Assembly (NCBI GenBank): GCA_022747635.1
Contig: JAKTNV010000600.1
Coordinates: 1-64,000 of the forward strand
Source of the DNA: Hetaerina americana
Taxonomy: Eukaryota > Arthropoda > Insecta > Odonata > Calopterygidae
Length of the DNA stretch: 64,000 nt
Direction: 5' to 3'
Shown here: one piece after another, positions 12,611-24,000 of the stretch
Numbering within the stretch: the stretch's first letter is position 1
Layout of the letters: each line of letters opens with the position of its first letter
Notes under the pieces: model-generated
What the model was told of the DNA's origin: nothing
Seen by the model: the letters and a program-made list of their open reading frames with translations, nothing else
Database searches by the model: none
Translations under genes and position numbers: made by a program

Positions 12611-14101
12611 ATGGCGACTACCGCGTCGCCTGGTGCTTCCCGTCCCGGCTCGCCGGTCGATAACGACGGCTTCGTCTTCCCGAAGAGGACAATTAAAGTA
12701 CTCGCCCCCATTTTTAAGGAGACGCCGACTGCACCATCTAGGCCCGGCGTTCGTCGGCCATTTACGCCTCTGAGCGATGCCGCTCTAAAACGCGCGCGCA
12801 CGTCGGCCGAAGCATTCGTGCCCGTGCCGACGAGCAACTCGTTTTCGGCTCTCGCCCCCGCGACCGATTCATCCGAACCGGTCGCCATGGCAACGGACTC
12901 TCCTCCTGAGCAGGGTTCGTCCGACGCTTGTGCTCCACCACGCCCTAGTCGCGGCGCTCGACCTCCTCCGCTCATCGTTTACGATGTCGAGGACGTACAA
13001 GCGTTTCGCGAAATGATCCGGTCCTCGGTCGCGGATCAATCCTTCACCGTGGCGTACGGTGAATCATCTGCCCGGGTCCAGACCAGGACCATGGAGGATT
13101 TCCGGACGCTACGAGCTGCCCTTTCTGCTGCCGACGCGCAGATGTCCACCTGGGGCGTAGGAGAGGAGAAGACGACATCCTTTACGTTCCGTGGATTGTC
13201 CTCTCGCCATCGGGTCGAGGATCTTCTTGAAGATCTAAGATCCATGGATATCAACGCGCGACGAGGACGACAGCTGACCGCCGAAGGGAAACCTATCGGC
13301 GTTTTTGTTGTCGCCATCGCCACCTCTGCAGCCTGGCCCATCTCCTCCATCAAGGCGATCCGGAGCGTGGGCAATTGCATCGTCTCCGTACGCCTCTACG
13401 TGTACCGGGACCCGCAGCTCTGCCATCGTTGCTCCCGCTTCGGCCACGGCAGCTTCTTTTGTTCGGCCTCTCCACGTTGCCCGCGCTGCTCGGAAGGCCA
13501 CTGCCTTCAGGACTGTCCGCGGACAGGCGCCGAGAAGTGCCCGAGCTGCGGCGGCGAGCACACGGCCTTTTCTCCACTTTGCGAAAAGTGGAGGATGGAG
13601 AAGGAACGCCGCGAGGAAAAGCCCTCGAGAAAACGCCGCGGACGCCGCGGAAAAGGAGCCGCCATTCAAGCTGGCGCGAAGGCCGCACCACCTGCTGCCG
13701 CACCCAACGCGTCGGCGAAGAAGGTTCCTTCCTTGGGGACGACCAACGCCTGGCGAGGAGGAGACGCGTCTCGCGGCCCGGCACCACAACGTCCTGCACC
13801 ACGTCCGCGCCTCGGCGTGAATTTCCCGGTGCTGCCAACTCCATCCACGACCACCACTGAGACGGCCGAATCGCTCCGCATCCCACTGCGCGAGCGCCGC
13901 CGTCTCCAAGCGTCGGCGACCCAGCAGCCGTCGGTCCTTTCGGGGGCCACGCCGGACTCTGTCACTGCCGCCGACGGAGATGCCCTTCTCAGCGTTCTGG
14001 GAACGCTGGCCACCATCTCGGCTGCTCTGCAGTCCCAGCTCCAGGTGCTCTCGGCGACGCTGCAGCAGCTGCCTTCTCTCCTTGCGGCCCGACATGGATA
14101 A
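12611..14101 (+). CDS. LINE ORF1: Gag-like zinc-knuckle protein
   Basis: 496 residues, expected to bind element RNA and package it. The first 120 residues are Pro/Ser/Ala-rich and probably disordered, with a basic KRAR patch. A middle region (about 130-270) resembles the domain that precedes the knuckles in Jockey-type ORF1 proteins. Three zinc knuckles follow: CX2CX4HX4C (271-284), CX2CX3HX4C (290-302) and CX2CX3HX6C (310-324). A Lys/Arg-rich segment comes next and a Leu-rich, potentially coiled-coil C-terminus (about 455-495) closes the protein. The ATG at 12611 has a strong context (GCCATGGCG); an in-frame GTG at 12578 is not preferred. The stop overlaps the ORF2 start by 8 bases. Confidence 0.9.
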   Translation: MATTASPGASRPGSPVDNDGFVFPKRTIKVLAPIFKETPTAPSRPGVRRPFTPLSDAALKRARTSAEAFVPVPTSNSFSALAPATDSSEPVAMATDSPPEQGSSDACAPPRPSRGARPPPLIVYDVEDVQAFREMIRSSVADQSFTVAYGESSARVQTRTMEDFRTLRAALSAADAQMSTWGVGEEKTTSFTFRGLSSRHRVEDLLEDLRSMDINARRGRQLTAEGKPIGVFVVAIATSAAWPISSIKAIRSVGNCIVSVRLYVYRDPQLCHRCSRFGHGSFFCSASPRCPRCSEGHCLQDCPRTGAEKCPSCGGEHTAFSPLCEKWRMEKERREEKPSRKRRGRRGKGAAIQAGAKAAPPAAAPNASAKKVPSLGTTNAWRGGDASRGPAPQRPAPRPRLGVNFPVLPTPSTTTTETAESLRIPLRERRRLQASATQQPSVLSGATPDSVTAADGDALLSVLGTLATISAALQSQLQVLSATLQQLPSLLAARHG

Positions 14102-16874
14102 TTCCTTGCCGAAACGCCGGAACATCGTCATCGCGTCGTGGAACGTGGGCGGCGCGACGGCAAGGAAGACGCCGGAGCTCCTCGCATTTCTGTCTCGGCA
14201 GAGATGTGAGGTTGCTCTACTGCAGGAGACGTTCCTGGGCCCAGGGGATCGGTGGACTGTTCCAGGCTTCCGCGTGTTTCGCGACGACCGGTCGCGCCGC
14301 GGAGGAGGAACGGCGATCCTGGTCGCGGAGCACCTGCGTGCACAGCGTTTCCCGCTACGGCCGTTTCTTTCAACGGAAGCCACTGCCATAGACCTGGAGT
14401 GCGGCGAGGGACCTCTTCGTCTTGCTTCGGTCTACATATCACCTCAGGCGATGCTTCGCACAGATGAACTCGCGTCGATCTTCGCGGAATCTACTTCTGC
14501 GATCGTCGCGGGGGACTTCAACGCGAAGCATCCGGACTGGCATTCTCGGGTTGGCAACGCCCGGGGATATCGCCTGCGGCAGTGGACTTCGGCCGAGCGG
14601 CTCTCCGTCATCGGTCCTCGAACGCCGTCTCATTTCGCGACCTGCGGAACGAGCGACGTCTTGGACATCGCTGTGTACGCCGGGCTGCATTCTGCGCTCT
14701 CCGCGAGAGCGCTTTTTGCGCTTGACAGTGACCACCTGCCGGTCCTTCTTCACTTCGGACGACGCCCCAAGGAAGCTGAGACGCGGAAAACCTTGAACTA
14801 CGCCGCAGCGGACTGGGATTCTCTCCGGCGCAGGATTACAGACGGAATCACGGCCACTTCGCTGCCTCCGGCTCTTGGTTCTCCCGATGAAATCGATCGT
14901 CAGGTTGATTTTATCACGGAAACCGTGCAGTCGGCGGTAGCGGCTTCGATTCCCGTAACCTGCCGTCGCTCCTGGAACCACCTGGCGCTTCCGCGATCCA
15001 TCCGCGAAGACATCCGGGAGAAAAATCGCCTGCGGCGCCGCTTTCAAAGCACCCGCTGCCCGTCCGACAAGGCCCAGCTGAACGCCGCCCAGCGCCGTAT
15101 TCGCACCGACATCCTGGCCCTGAGAACCGCCTCCTGGGAGAAAAAGGTTTCCTCTCTCTCTCCAGAAGACGGCTCGATGTGGAGAATGGCAAGGTCCCTC
15201 CGCGGGGAGTCCCGGGAGGAAGCCCCGCTGATTGCTGCCAACGGATTTCTGCGATCGCCGGAGGAGAAAGCTTCGGGGATGGCGGTCCATTTGGAGGACG
15301 TCTTTTCTCCTTCCGAAGGCGATATGGACCAGCCCGATCCGCTGACTTCCCGTGTCATCCCGCCGAGGACGCCGCACCACTCCCGAGACCGAGAAGAGCT
15401 GCCGCCGACCATCGTGGAGGAGGACCTTAGAGGGGCCATAAAGACTCTGAAGCCGCGGAAGGCACCGGGGCCGGACGGTATTTCGAATGCCGTAATCGCC
15501 CGGATGCCGATTTCCCTTGCCTCCTTTATGTTATGCATATTCAATGCGTGTCTCGCCATCGGGTATTTCCCATCCCGGTGGAAAGAGGCGCGTGTTGTGT
15601 GCATTCCTAAGGAAGGGAAATCACCTTCGCCGGCGAATTATCGCCCAATCTCTTTGCTCGACGGCCTGGGAAAACTGTTCGAGCGGGTCCTTCTTCGTCA
15701 CCTGATCGCCATCACCGAGGAGCTGAACATCCTACCTGAGCACCAATTCGGCTTCCGCAGCGAACATTCCACGACTCATCAGATCGCGCGCCTGCTGAAT
15801 TACGTCACGGAAGGTTTCAACCGACGGCACTCCACCGTCGGCGCCTTCTTTGACATCAGCAAGGCGTTCGATCGGGTGTGGCATGACGGCTTGCTGTGGA
15901 AGCTTGATTGCTTCGGGTTTCCTCGCTGGTGGACGAACATCGCTGCATCATGGCTTCGCGGCAGGACGTTCCGGGTCAGCTGGGGCGACGCGCTCTCCGA
16001 GAAGAGGAGCATACGAGCGGGCGTTCCGCAGGGAAGTCTGCTCTCGCCGCTCCTCTTCAATATCTACTCTTCGGACATCCCCGGTGACTTCGGAACCAAC
16101 GTCCTCGTCGCAACATACGCCGACGATTCAGCGATCTTGGCACGTTCTTCTCGGCAACATCTGGCAGCGCGTTACCTGCAGCGGGCGGTCGACGCTCTCA
16201 CGGCGTGGTTTTCCCTTTGGCGTTTCGGCGTCAACGAGAAGAAAACCCAGGCGATCGTCTTTTCCAAGGGACCGAAGGAGCCCGGCGAAATACTCGTCGG
16301 ACTCACGGAAGTTCCTTGGAAGAGATCCGTTCTCTACCTGGGCGTACTTCTCGACAAGCGCCTCAACATGGTGAACCACGCCAAGCGGACATCTGGGATC
16401 GCAGCATCTCGGCGGCATCTCCTCGCGCCCATACTTGGACATCCGTGCCTTCCTCTCCGCCGGCGGCTTCAACTTTTCGCGGCGGTGCTTCGCCCTAACC
16501 TTACGTACGCGGCGCCTGCGTGGTGCGGCGTTATGGGCAAGAAGGCGGAGAGAATCCTGTGCACCGCGGACAGGAAGAGTCTGCGGGCGACGCTGCGCCT
16601 TGGTTGGAAACCAGGGAACGAGGCGCTTTATGAAATCGGAAAATTACCACCACTGGATGCTGTCCTTCGTGAGCGGACGGCCATGTTCCGGGATCGAGCG
16701 GCATCATCATCCCACGGGGAAATCCGCAGCATCACTGATGCTGTGGTTCTCCCGTGGGATAAGCATCCACGTCCATGCGCGGGCACCGGCAACGAGGAAG
16801 ACCAGCCGCCGGCGAAACGCAGAAAGTCCAACGGCCATTTCGGAGCCACATGCTCCGAAATGGTACGACAGTGA
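14094..16874 (+). CDS. LINE ORF2: endonuclease-reverse transcriptase
   Basis: 926 residues; it nicks the target DNA and copies element RNA into it. The apurinic-type endonuclease (about 1-220) has WNVGG (16-20), QET (44-46), GDFN (140-143), SDVLDI (187-192) and SDH (212-214), so the catalytic residues are present. The reverse transcriptase (about 440-740) has KAPGPDG, FDISKAFDRVWH (Asp587), AGVPQGSLLSP and YADD (675-678). No RNase H domain is evident. The C-terminus ends CSEMVRQ. The start overlaps the ORF1 stop (ATGGATAA), suggesting coupled translation. The frame is open further up to 13980, inside ORF1, but the ATG at 14094 directly precedes the endonuclease. No frameshift or stop was found. 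Confidence 0.95.
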   Translation: MDNSLPKRRNIVIASWNVGGATARKTPELLAFLSRQRCEVALLQETFLGPGDRWTVPGFRVFRDDRSRRGGGTAILVAEHLRAQRFPLRPFLSTEATAIDLECGEGPLRLASVYISPQAMLRTDELASIFAESTSAIVAGDFNAKHPDWHSRVGNARGYRLRQWTSAERLSVIGPRTPSHFATCGTSDVLDIAVYAGLHSALSARALFALDSDHLPVLLHFGRRPKEAETRKTLNYAAADWDSLRRRITDGITATSLPPALGSPDEIDRQVDFITETVQSAVAASIPVTCRRSWNHLALPRSIREDIREKNRLRRRFQSTRCPSDKAQLNAAQRRIRTDILALRTASWEKKVSSLSPEDGSMWRMARSLRGESREEAPLIAANGFLRSPEEKASGMAVHLEDVFSPSEGDMDQPDPLTSRVIPPRTPHHSRDREELPPTIVEEDLRGAIKTLKPRKAPGPDGISNAVIARMPISLASFMLCIFNACLAIGYFPSRWKEARVVCIPKEGKSPSPANYRPISLLDGLGKLFERVLLRHLIAITEELNILPEHQFGFRSEHSTTHQIARLLNYVTEGFNRRHSTVGAFFDISKAFDRVWHDGLLWKLDCFGFPRWWTNIAASWLRGRTFRVSWGDALSEKRSIRAGVPQGSLLSPLLFNIYSSDIPGDFGTNVLVATYADDSAILARSSRQHLAARYLQRAVDALTAWFSLWRFGVNEKKTQAIVFSKGPKEPGEILVGLTEVPWKRSVLYLGVLLDKRLNMVNHAKRTSGIAASRRHLLAPILGHPCLPLRRRLQLFAAVLRPNLTYAAPAWCGVMGKKAERILCTADRKSLRATLRLGWKPGNEALYEIGKLPPLDAVLRERTAMFRDRAASSSHGEIRSITDAVVLPWDKHPRPCAGTGNEEDQPPAKRRKSNGHFGATCSEMVRQ
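16835..16863 (+). other. Perfect 12-bp hairpin at the end of ORF2
   Basis: CCATTTCGGAGC, loop CACAT, GCTCCGAAATGG. The right arm lies within the 18-mer shared with the H1 upstream region. In LINE RNAs, 3' structures can be recognised by the element's reverse transcriptase; that role here is inference. Confidence 0.8.
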
Positions 16875-17053
16875 CGGGGTCCTTCGGGAACTTCATCCTT
16901 TCGGCCTTTTCGGGCATTTATGCTTTGAAAAGGTTCGATATTGACGGAGTCCCTTAGGATTCCGGGCGTTTCGCCGAGTGCATCACCGCTGAAGAGCAGA
17001 AATGCTGGGCAGCGGAAGGAGCCGGCATGGAGAAAGCCGGTGAAACATCGTGG
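16875..17053 (+). other. LINE 3' UTR without poly(A)
   Basis: 179 bases from the ORF2 stop to the right target duplication. It contains a second small hairpin (CCTTTTC with GAAAAGG and an inner GCAT/ATGC), no A-tract at its end and no AATAAA. The 3' end of the RNA is therefore unexplained by the element itself. Confidence 0.8.
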
Positions 17054-17065
17054 TTGGTAATTTTC
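17054..17065 (+). repeat. Target-site duplication, right copy
   Basis: TTGGTAATTTTC, identical to 12442..12453. It marks the 3' end of the element exactly. Confidence 0.95.
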
Positions 17066-17095
17066 TCTTTCTATCATCACGCAGCAGCCGATAAC
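17066..17095 (+). promoter_or_regulatory. Residual H1 start region (unit 2)
   Basis: Keeps the initiator-like block (17074..17089) and leader, but everything upstream is now the retrotransposon 3' UTR. Confidence 0.55.
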
Positions 17096-17842
17096 ATGGC
17101 AGACGCAGCATCTGGAGCAGCGGCAGCCGCACCACCGGCAGCCCAGCCTTCGGGCACCGTCGCAGTAAAACCCCTGCCTTCTTCAGGAACCTCCGCGGCT
17201 TCCAAGAAGGCCAGCAAGGGCGGAGCAGCCAAGAAGGCTCGCGCAAAGCCGTCGCACCCGCCCACTTCCGAGATGGTTAACAACGCAGTCAAGGGCCTCA
17301 AGGAGCGCGGTGGCTCTTCCCTTCAAGCCATCAAGAAGTACATCGCAGCCAGCTACAAAGTGGACGCCGAGAGGCTCTCGCCTTTCATCAAGAAGTACCT
17401 CAAGGCGGCCGTCACCGCCGGAACTCTCGTCCAGACCAAGGGAAAGGGCGCCTCAGGTTCCTTCAAGCTGAGCCACAGCAAGAAGGCCGCACCCGCGGCA
17501 GCCAGCGGGACGACCAAGGCGAAAAAGGTCGTCAAGAAGACGGGAGTAAAGAAACCGAAAGCGGTCGGAGCCAAGAAGTCCTCCGAGAAGGCGTCCAGTG
17601 GCACCAAGAGGTCCGCGCCCAAGGAGCGAAGCAAGTCCGCGCCACCAGCCAAGAAGGCGAAGAAGGCGGCGGACAAGCCAAAGAAGAAGCCGGCGGCTGG
17701 GAAACCCGCCGCCAAGGCGGCAAAGTCCCCGTCGAAGGCGAAAAAGGCGGCCACCAAACCCAAGACCCCCAAGCCCAAGAAGACGCCCACCAAGGCCAAG
17801 CCCGCCGCCAAGAAACCTTCCGCCGCCCAGAAAAAGAAGTGA
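17096..17842 (+). CDS. His1: Linker histone H1, behind a LINE
   Basis: The protein is identical to the H1 at 3689..4435 (248 residues). Only 42 bases of native sequence, including the duplicated 12-mer, remain in front of the ATG, so normal S-phase expression is doubtful unless the initiator works alone or the gene is read through from the element. The coding region shows no decay, as expected if the insertion is recent. Confidence 0.96.
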   Translation: MADAASGAAAAAPPAAQPSGTVAVKPLPSSGTSAASKKASKGGAAKKARAKPSHPPTSEMVNNAVKGLKERGGSSLQAIKKYIAASYKVDAERLSPFIKKYLKAAVTAGTLVQTKGKGASGSFKLSHSKKAAPAAASGTTKAKKVVKKTGVKKPKAVGAKKSSEKASSGTKRSAPKERSKSAPPAKKAKKAADKPKKKPAAGKPAAKAAKSPSKAKKAATKPKTPKPKKTPTKAKPAAKKPSAAQKKK

Positions 17843-17896
17843 ACCATCACTGCTTCGCCACCGGCGCACCTAGGACAGCAGACAGCGTCCAATCTC

Positions 17897-17912
17897 GGTC
17901 CTTTTTAGGACC
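17897..17912 (+). terminator. Histone 3' stem-loop of H1, unit 2
   Basis: Same GGTCCT-TTTT-AGGACC hairpin. It is also the first 3'-processing signal downstream of the tailless LINE. Confidence 0.95.
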
Positions 17913-18296
17913 ATCATGTCTTCCAAAGATGCTTGCCACTCAATGCCCACGCCACTGAGCACGCCCAAAGTTAACATTTATCATGATTAATGCCATGCAA
18001 AAACAACGGTCCTATTTAAAATTGATGATGCGACATGGACGGACGAAAAAAAAAATTAAGAATAACATTCATAGAACGTGTAAAATGAACAACACGTCAC
18101 GGAGTATTGTTTTCTTTTCGTTAAGCGCGTCAGGTAAGCATCGCACGAACTTTTATTTCATCTCATTTCATGCGTAGCCGTGCAAACGCACTTGCCATGC
18201 GCAAAGGAAATTTCATGTCGTCCATCATTCCAATGGATTTACATCGTCGTTAATTATTGTGCGATCGTGCTAAATTCAAACTTTTAAGTATGTACT

Positions 18297-18312
18297 GGTC
18301 CTGAAAAGGACC
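18297..18312 (-). terminator. Histone 3' stem-loop of H3, unit 2
   Basis: GGTCCT-TTTC-AGGACC on the minus strand. Confidence 0.95.
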
Positions 18313-18338
18313 TTTGTTTTTCGGCCGAAAGTAGCTTT

Positions 18339-19254
<916 letters not shown>

Positions 19255-19305
19255 ACACGACGCGACGGGATCGCCATCCGACACCCGGCGTACGTCGATA
19301 AAAAA

Positions 19306-19321
19306 GGTCCTTCTAAGGACC
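19306..19321 (+). terminator. Histone 3' stem-loop of H4, unit 2
   Basis: GGTCCT-TCTA-AGGACC. Confidence 0.95.
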
Positions 19322-19514
19322 AATACAATGTTCAGAGATGGAGCCAATCCTTTGCCATAACGGAACGAAAAATTATTCCCTATTCGCCATAGCGTGTGTG
19401 ACGGCGATAAATAGTAAAGTAAGACCTGTTCGAACGCAAAAAAAAAATGGCGGTGATAATAGAGTTGAAATTGTATGAGCCTTTACCGACGTTAAAGACA
19501 TTGTCAGCGAATCG

Positions 19515-19729
19515 GAATAAGCACGTGGCAACGGACTGGCGACAATGTATATCGCGCCGTTGCAACCGTACAGGAATAAGCACGGGGCAACAATGTACTT
19601 CGCGCCGTTGCAACCGTACATGAATAAGCACGTGGCAACAATGTATATCGCGCCGTTGCAACCGTACATGAATAAGCACGTGGCAACGGACTGGCGACAA
19701 TGTGTATCGCGCCGTTGCAACCATACATG
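19515..19729. repeat. Four-copy minirepeat, unit 2
   Basis: Same copy number, order and 11-base differences as 6108..6322. Confidence 0.9.
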
Positions 19730-19997
19730 TTAACAAGAAATAACGTAGTTAAGCGGCAGATTGCAGGTGAAATTTTATGACAGACTATGAAATACATTGT
19801 AAACGAAGCAGTGTCACCTTCAATCATTCTTCGTTGCATTTCAGCACAAACGCTTTCACTTTTTATACGCTTTATTTCCCATCGTTTACCTTAGCCCAAT
19901 TATAGCTCCACGTTTCATTCGCTATGCTTATTACGTTTATTGTTATTATTATTTTTTTCACATGACATTTATCGCGTACATCTCTCTAGTATGTTCT

Positions 19998-20013
19998 GGT
20001 CCTGAAAAGGACC
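19998..20013 (-). terminator. Histone 3' stem-loop of H2A, unit 2
   Basis: GGTCCT-TTTC-AGGACC on the minus strand. Confidence 0.95.
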
Positions 20014-20035
20014 TTTTATGCGCACAGCGTGATGC

Positions 20036-20628
<593 letters not shown>

Positions 20629-21000
20629 ATGCCACCCAAGACGAGCGGAAAGGCTGCGAAGAAAGCGGGCAAGGCCCAGAAGAACATCTCCAAGGGAGAC
20701 AAGAAGAAGAAGCGCAGGAGGAAGGAGAGCTACGCAATCTACATCTACAAAGTGCTGAAGCAGGTGCACCCCGACACCGGAATCTCCAGCAAGGCCATGA
20801 GCATCATGAACAGCTTCGTCAACGATATTTTCGAGAGAATCGCCGCCGAAGCTTCTCGCCTGGCTCACTACAACAAGCGCTCCACCATCACCAGCCGGGA
20901 GGTGCAGACCGCCGTCAGGCTCTTGCTTCCCGGTGAGCTGGCCAAGCACGCCGTCTCCGAGGGGACCAAGGCCGTCACCAAGTACACCAGCTCAAAGTAA
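20629..21000 (+). CDS. His2B: Histone H2B, unit 2
   Basis: 123 residues, identical in protein to unit 1 H2B. Confidence 0.99.
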   Translation: MPPKTSGKAAKKAGKAQKNISKGDKKKKRRRKESYAIYIYKVLKQVHPDTGISSKAMSIMNSFVNDIFERIAAEASRLAHYNKRSTITSREVQTAVRLLLPGELAKHAVSEGTKAVTKYTSSK

Positions 21001-21034
21001 ATTCCTCGACGGGATTGCTTTGATGCATCCTAAC

Positions 21035-21050
21035 GGCCCTTCTAAGGGCC
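21035..21050 (+). terminator. Histone 3' stem-loop of H2B, unit 2
   Basis: GGCCCT-TCTA-AGGGCC. Confidence 0.95.
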
Positions 21051-24000
21051 ATGAAATAATCTTCAGTTTTCAAATACCCGACTGCGATGGGCAATCGTCA
21101 ATACTCGGCCGCAAAGGACGTACATAAATAAACGTAAAAACCTGGAAAATTAGAGTCCCACGCTTTCCTCCGATTCACCAACTACTTACCTGGTGTGCAC
21201 GCGCGCGGTTCACGAAAAAATAGAGTAAATGTAAAGGAGAAACTTATGACAATAAAAGATGGACGAATTTCTTACCTCCTATTCAATTATATTTTCTACT
21301 GCTATGCGTCTGCATTTGATGAAAATGACCGTCGAGATATTAAGGAAAAAATATTATATTCCCATGATTACTTCCCTTTCACCCAGTACTTTTCAAACCA
21401 CTGACCTGCTATGCTCGTTTCTCAGACGTAAGCCTTGACTTACATGTCTCCCTCCGTCAAAAATAATATGGATTCACGGCGTCCGTCTCCCTCCGAAACT
21501 GGTACGCTTGTGGTCACGTTGCTCCTGCTTCACTTCCAGGGGCAGTAAATGACAGGTTCCCACATGCCCTTCCCACGCGGCCGTTTTTCCGCGAAGGCTA
21601 ATTCCGCTTAACCTCCCGTCCCATCCGCTACGTCGTAAAACTCCTCGGGGGTTCAACGCGAGGAGGCAGGCAGGTAATGCGACCCGTCCTCGCCCCAAGT
21701 TTCTACGTTAACCAGAAAAGGGCTGTCGCAATGACCCACGTGGCATTCCGCACGAGGAAGAAATTTCTGTGGAAACCTCGCAAGCATAGAACGCAGCTGG
21801 GCAACAGCGTTCCTTGTACATTCACCAAGTCGTGACGAGCAGGCGTCGCAATAAACAAAATGGCGGGCAGTGAGCGCTTCCGTGGATTTTCCATTGTGCT
21901 AATTCTATCCAATCAATCAATTCCCAGAAACTATTTCTACGGAATGCATCGTCGTTAACAGCATATGGAATCAGCATCATTCGCACAAATAACAATTTAT
22001 GTAATGGGCATCGGGTTTCCTTCTTGGGAAATCGGCATCTCGCTGAAACAATGTTGATAAACCTCCTCTGAACGAATCCCCCAAGTATTTTAAAGTCGAT
22101 TGAGTGATTTTTCATCCTTTTCCGCAATTTTTTTTTTGCGATACTGCAACGATTTATCAGCAATTGATTACAAATGCATCGAGACAGACGTGACAAGTAG
22201 ACCAGTTCTTTGATCACCATGCCTCCAAATGACCGATTCTTGTTATAGTTTTGAACCGGGGTCCCTTCCGCGGGACACGAAGGTTTTTCCGGTGCGAGAC
22301 GGCTCATTCCCCTTCTTTTGAACGAAATTAACCTTTCCAGAAATCTTTACTTGTCTTGTCACGCCACAGAACAGAAAATGTTTCTCTAGGCAAAAGTTAA
22401 ATGGTCCCAGTCCCAACTTACCCGCTAATTTTATTACGTTGATACACAAGGGATGGAAGGACATACGTTAATGTTGTTTATTTCTTTGCGGGATTAGGGA
22501 AATGAAATCTAGGGAAAAGAGGTCGAAGTTTGACGTGAAAGAAAAATCTTTAAAATTAGCGGCCGGTATAATCATTTATGAGATGATTGCATAACGTTTT
22601 CATTAAGGCGACTCTTCCTACAAGTGCTTTCTTTCCGAGTGCATTTCTGACGAAAAAGGTTGCCGCATGTGCCTACCTGTCCGTCCTTTTAGCATTTCTA
22701 CTTTCTGCAAATTTGGTGAAAATCTTTACCGCATTAGCCCCATTGAAGAATCCACCCCGGCCGCATTTTGACACTAGGTACACGAGATCGTCACTTCACC
22801 GTATTCGACAACCGATTTCCCGCAGTGGCGTTAACCGAAGGACGCTCGGCTTTGAGGACAATAGTGATTCGTGAAGCGATATTTAATCAGATTCACCTAG
22901 TAACAGTGGCCGGGAATGGAATGGAATAACGTCCTTGCCTAGGCAACTTAGTAACATACAACTTAACTACGGACGGGAGAAAATGCCGACGAGCCGTGAA
23001 GCGGTGTAAATTTCATAACGATCGTGTGATTTTAAGACTCATGATATACACCATGACGATTAATTACCTTAGCAGTTGTGGTGATGCTTAATCACCGGGA
23101 TATCATGTAATGTCATACCAGTCACAGCGAGGCGTTAATACTTAACATTGAACTTTGTCAAATTTGTGTAGTTGAAATCACCCTTATGACATCTGTTAAT
23201 AAATTCATCCACACAGAGTACCAAATTAGTAAAATATCTCGGGTACGCAGCGATATGTAAACGGAGACAGTTTTTTTTTCAAAATCTCGGAATGGATGAC
23301 AAACGTCCTCCATTAGCGAACATTTATGACAGTCATCACCTACCTCCTGCCGTGATAATGTCAAATTTTGCAATGCAACTACTGGTAATAAGAATGATTA
23401 AATTCGAGTCAACTAGTGTTACTTTCGAATAACGTTCCCCCATTGACACAACTGTCATTTACATATGAACACTAGAAACTAACACACACGAACGTGCACA
23501 TAGACCTACGCAACCTTCAGTCGTCTACTTCATCGTGAGTGGATTGAATCCTCTTAACTCCTGATTGACTTTCGCTTCACATTGCAATGATCCCAGATTG
23601 GCCGGGGAAAAGACGACAATTTGTTTTCCTGTTCACTGGAATGCTTATTTCGTATCTTTTATGGTGATGTGCTAGGTACCAGACAGCTTAAAATTGTTAA
23701 TCATCGTTCTTTTATTACTCGTGACGATAAAGTTGCTTCCGCATCGCTAAGAACCTCAAGGAATCAACAATGAACGGGGATGAAATATTTGATGGGTCCA
23801 CATGTATTGATTAAGTAATGCAGAACGAAGTAGATACTGAGTAATTGAATTAACACAGGGGCTTCTTCGAGACAGAACCGAGAAATGATGTTCCGTGAAC
23901 TGTCGACGGTGATAGAGTTCCACGAAAGAGAGGTCGTAGAGGAATGAACGGTTCCGGCTGTTAATGCCGCCCCTAGTCCCCCCAACCCCGCAAGCACTGG

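Larger units (their letters stand above)
12454..17053 (+). mobile_element. Jockey-like non-LTR retrotransposon in the H1 promoter
   Basis: A 4600-bp element whose edges are fixed exactly by comparison with uninserted units. It has a 157-bp 5' UTR, ORF1 (12611..14101), ORF2 (14094..16874) and a 179-bp 3' UTR. There are no LTRs and a 12-bp target duplication flanks it. Both ORFs are open and look functional, so it is probably full-length and young. Unusually for the Jockey group there is no poly(A) or simple-repeat tail, and I see no AATAAA in the 3' UTR. It runs in the sense of H1. Jockey-group placement rests on the ORF1 zinc-knuckle array and RT motifs read by eye. Confidence 0.93.
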
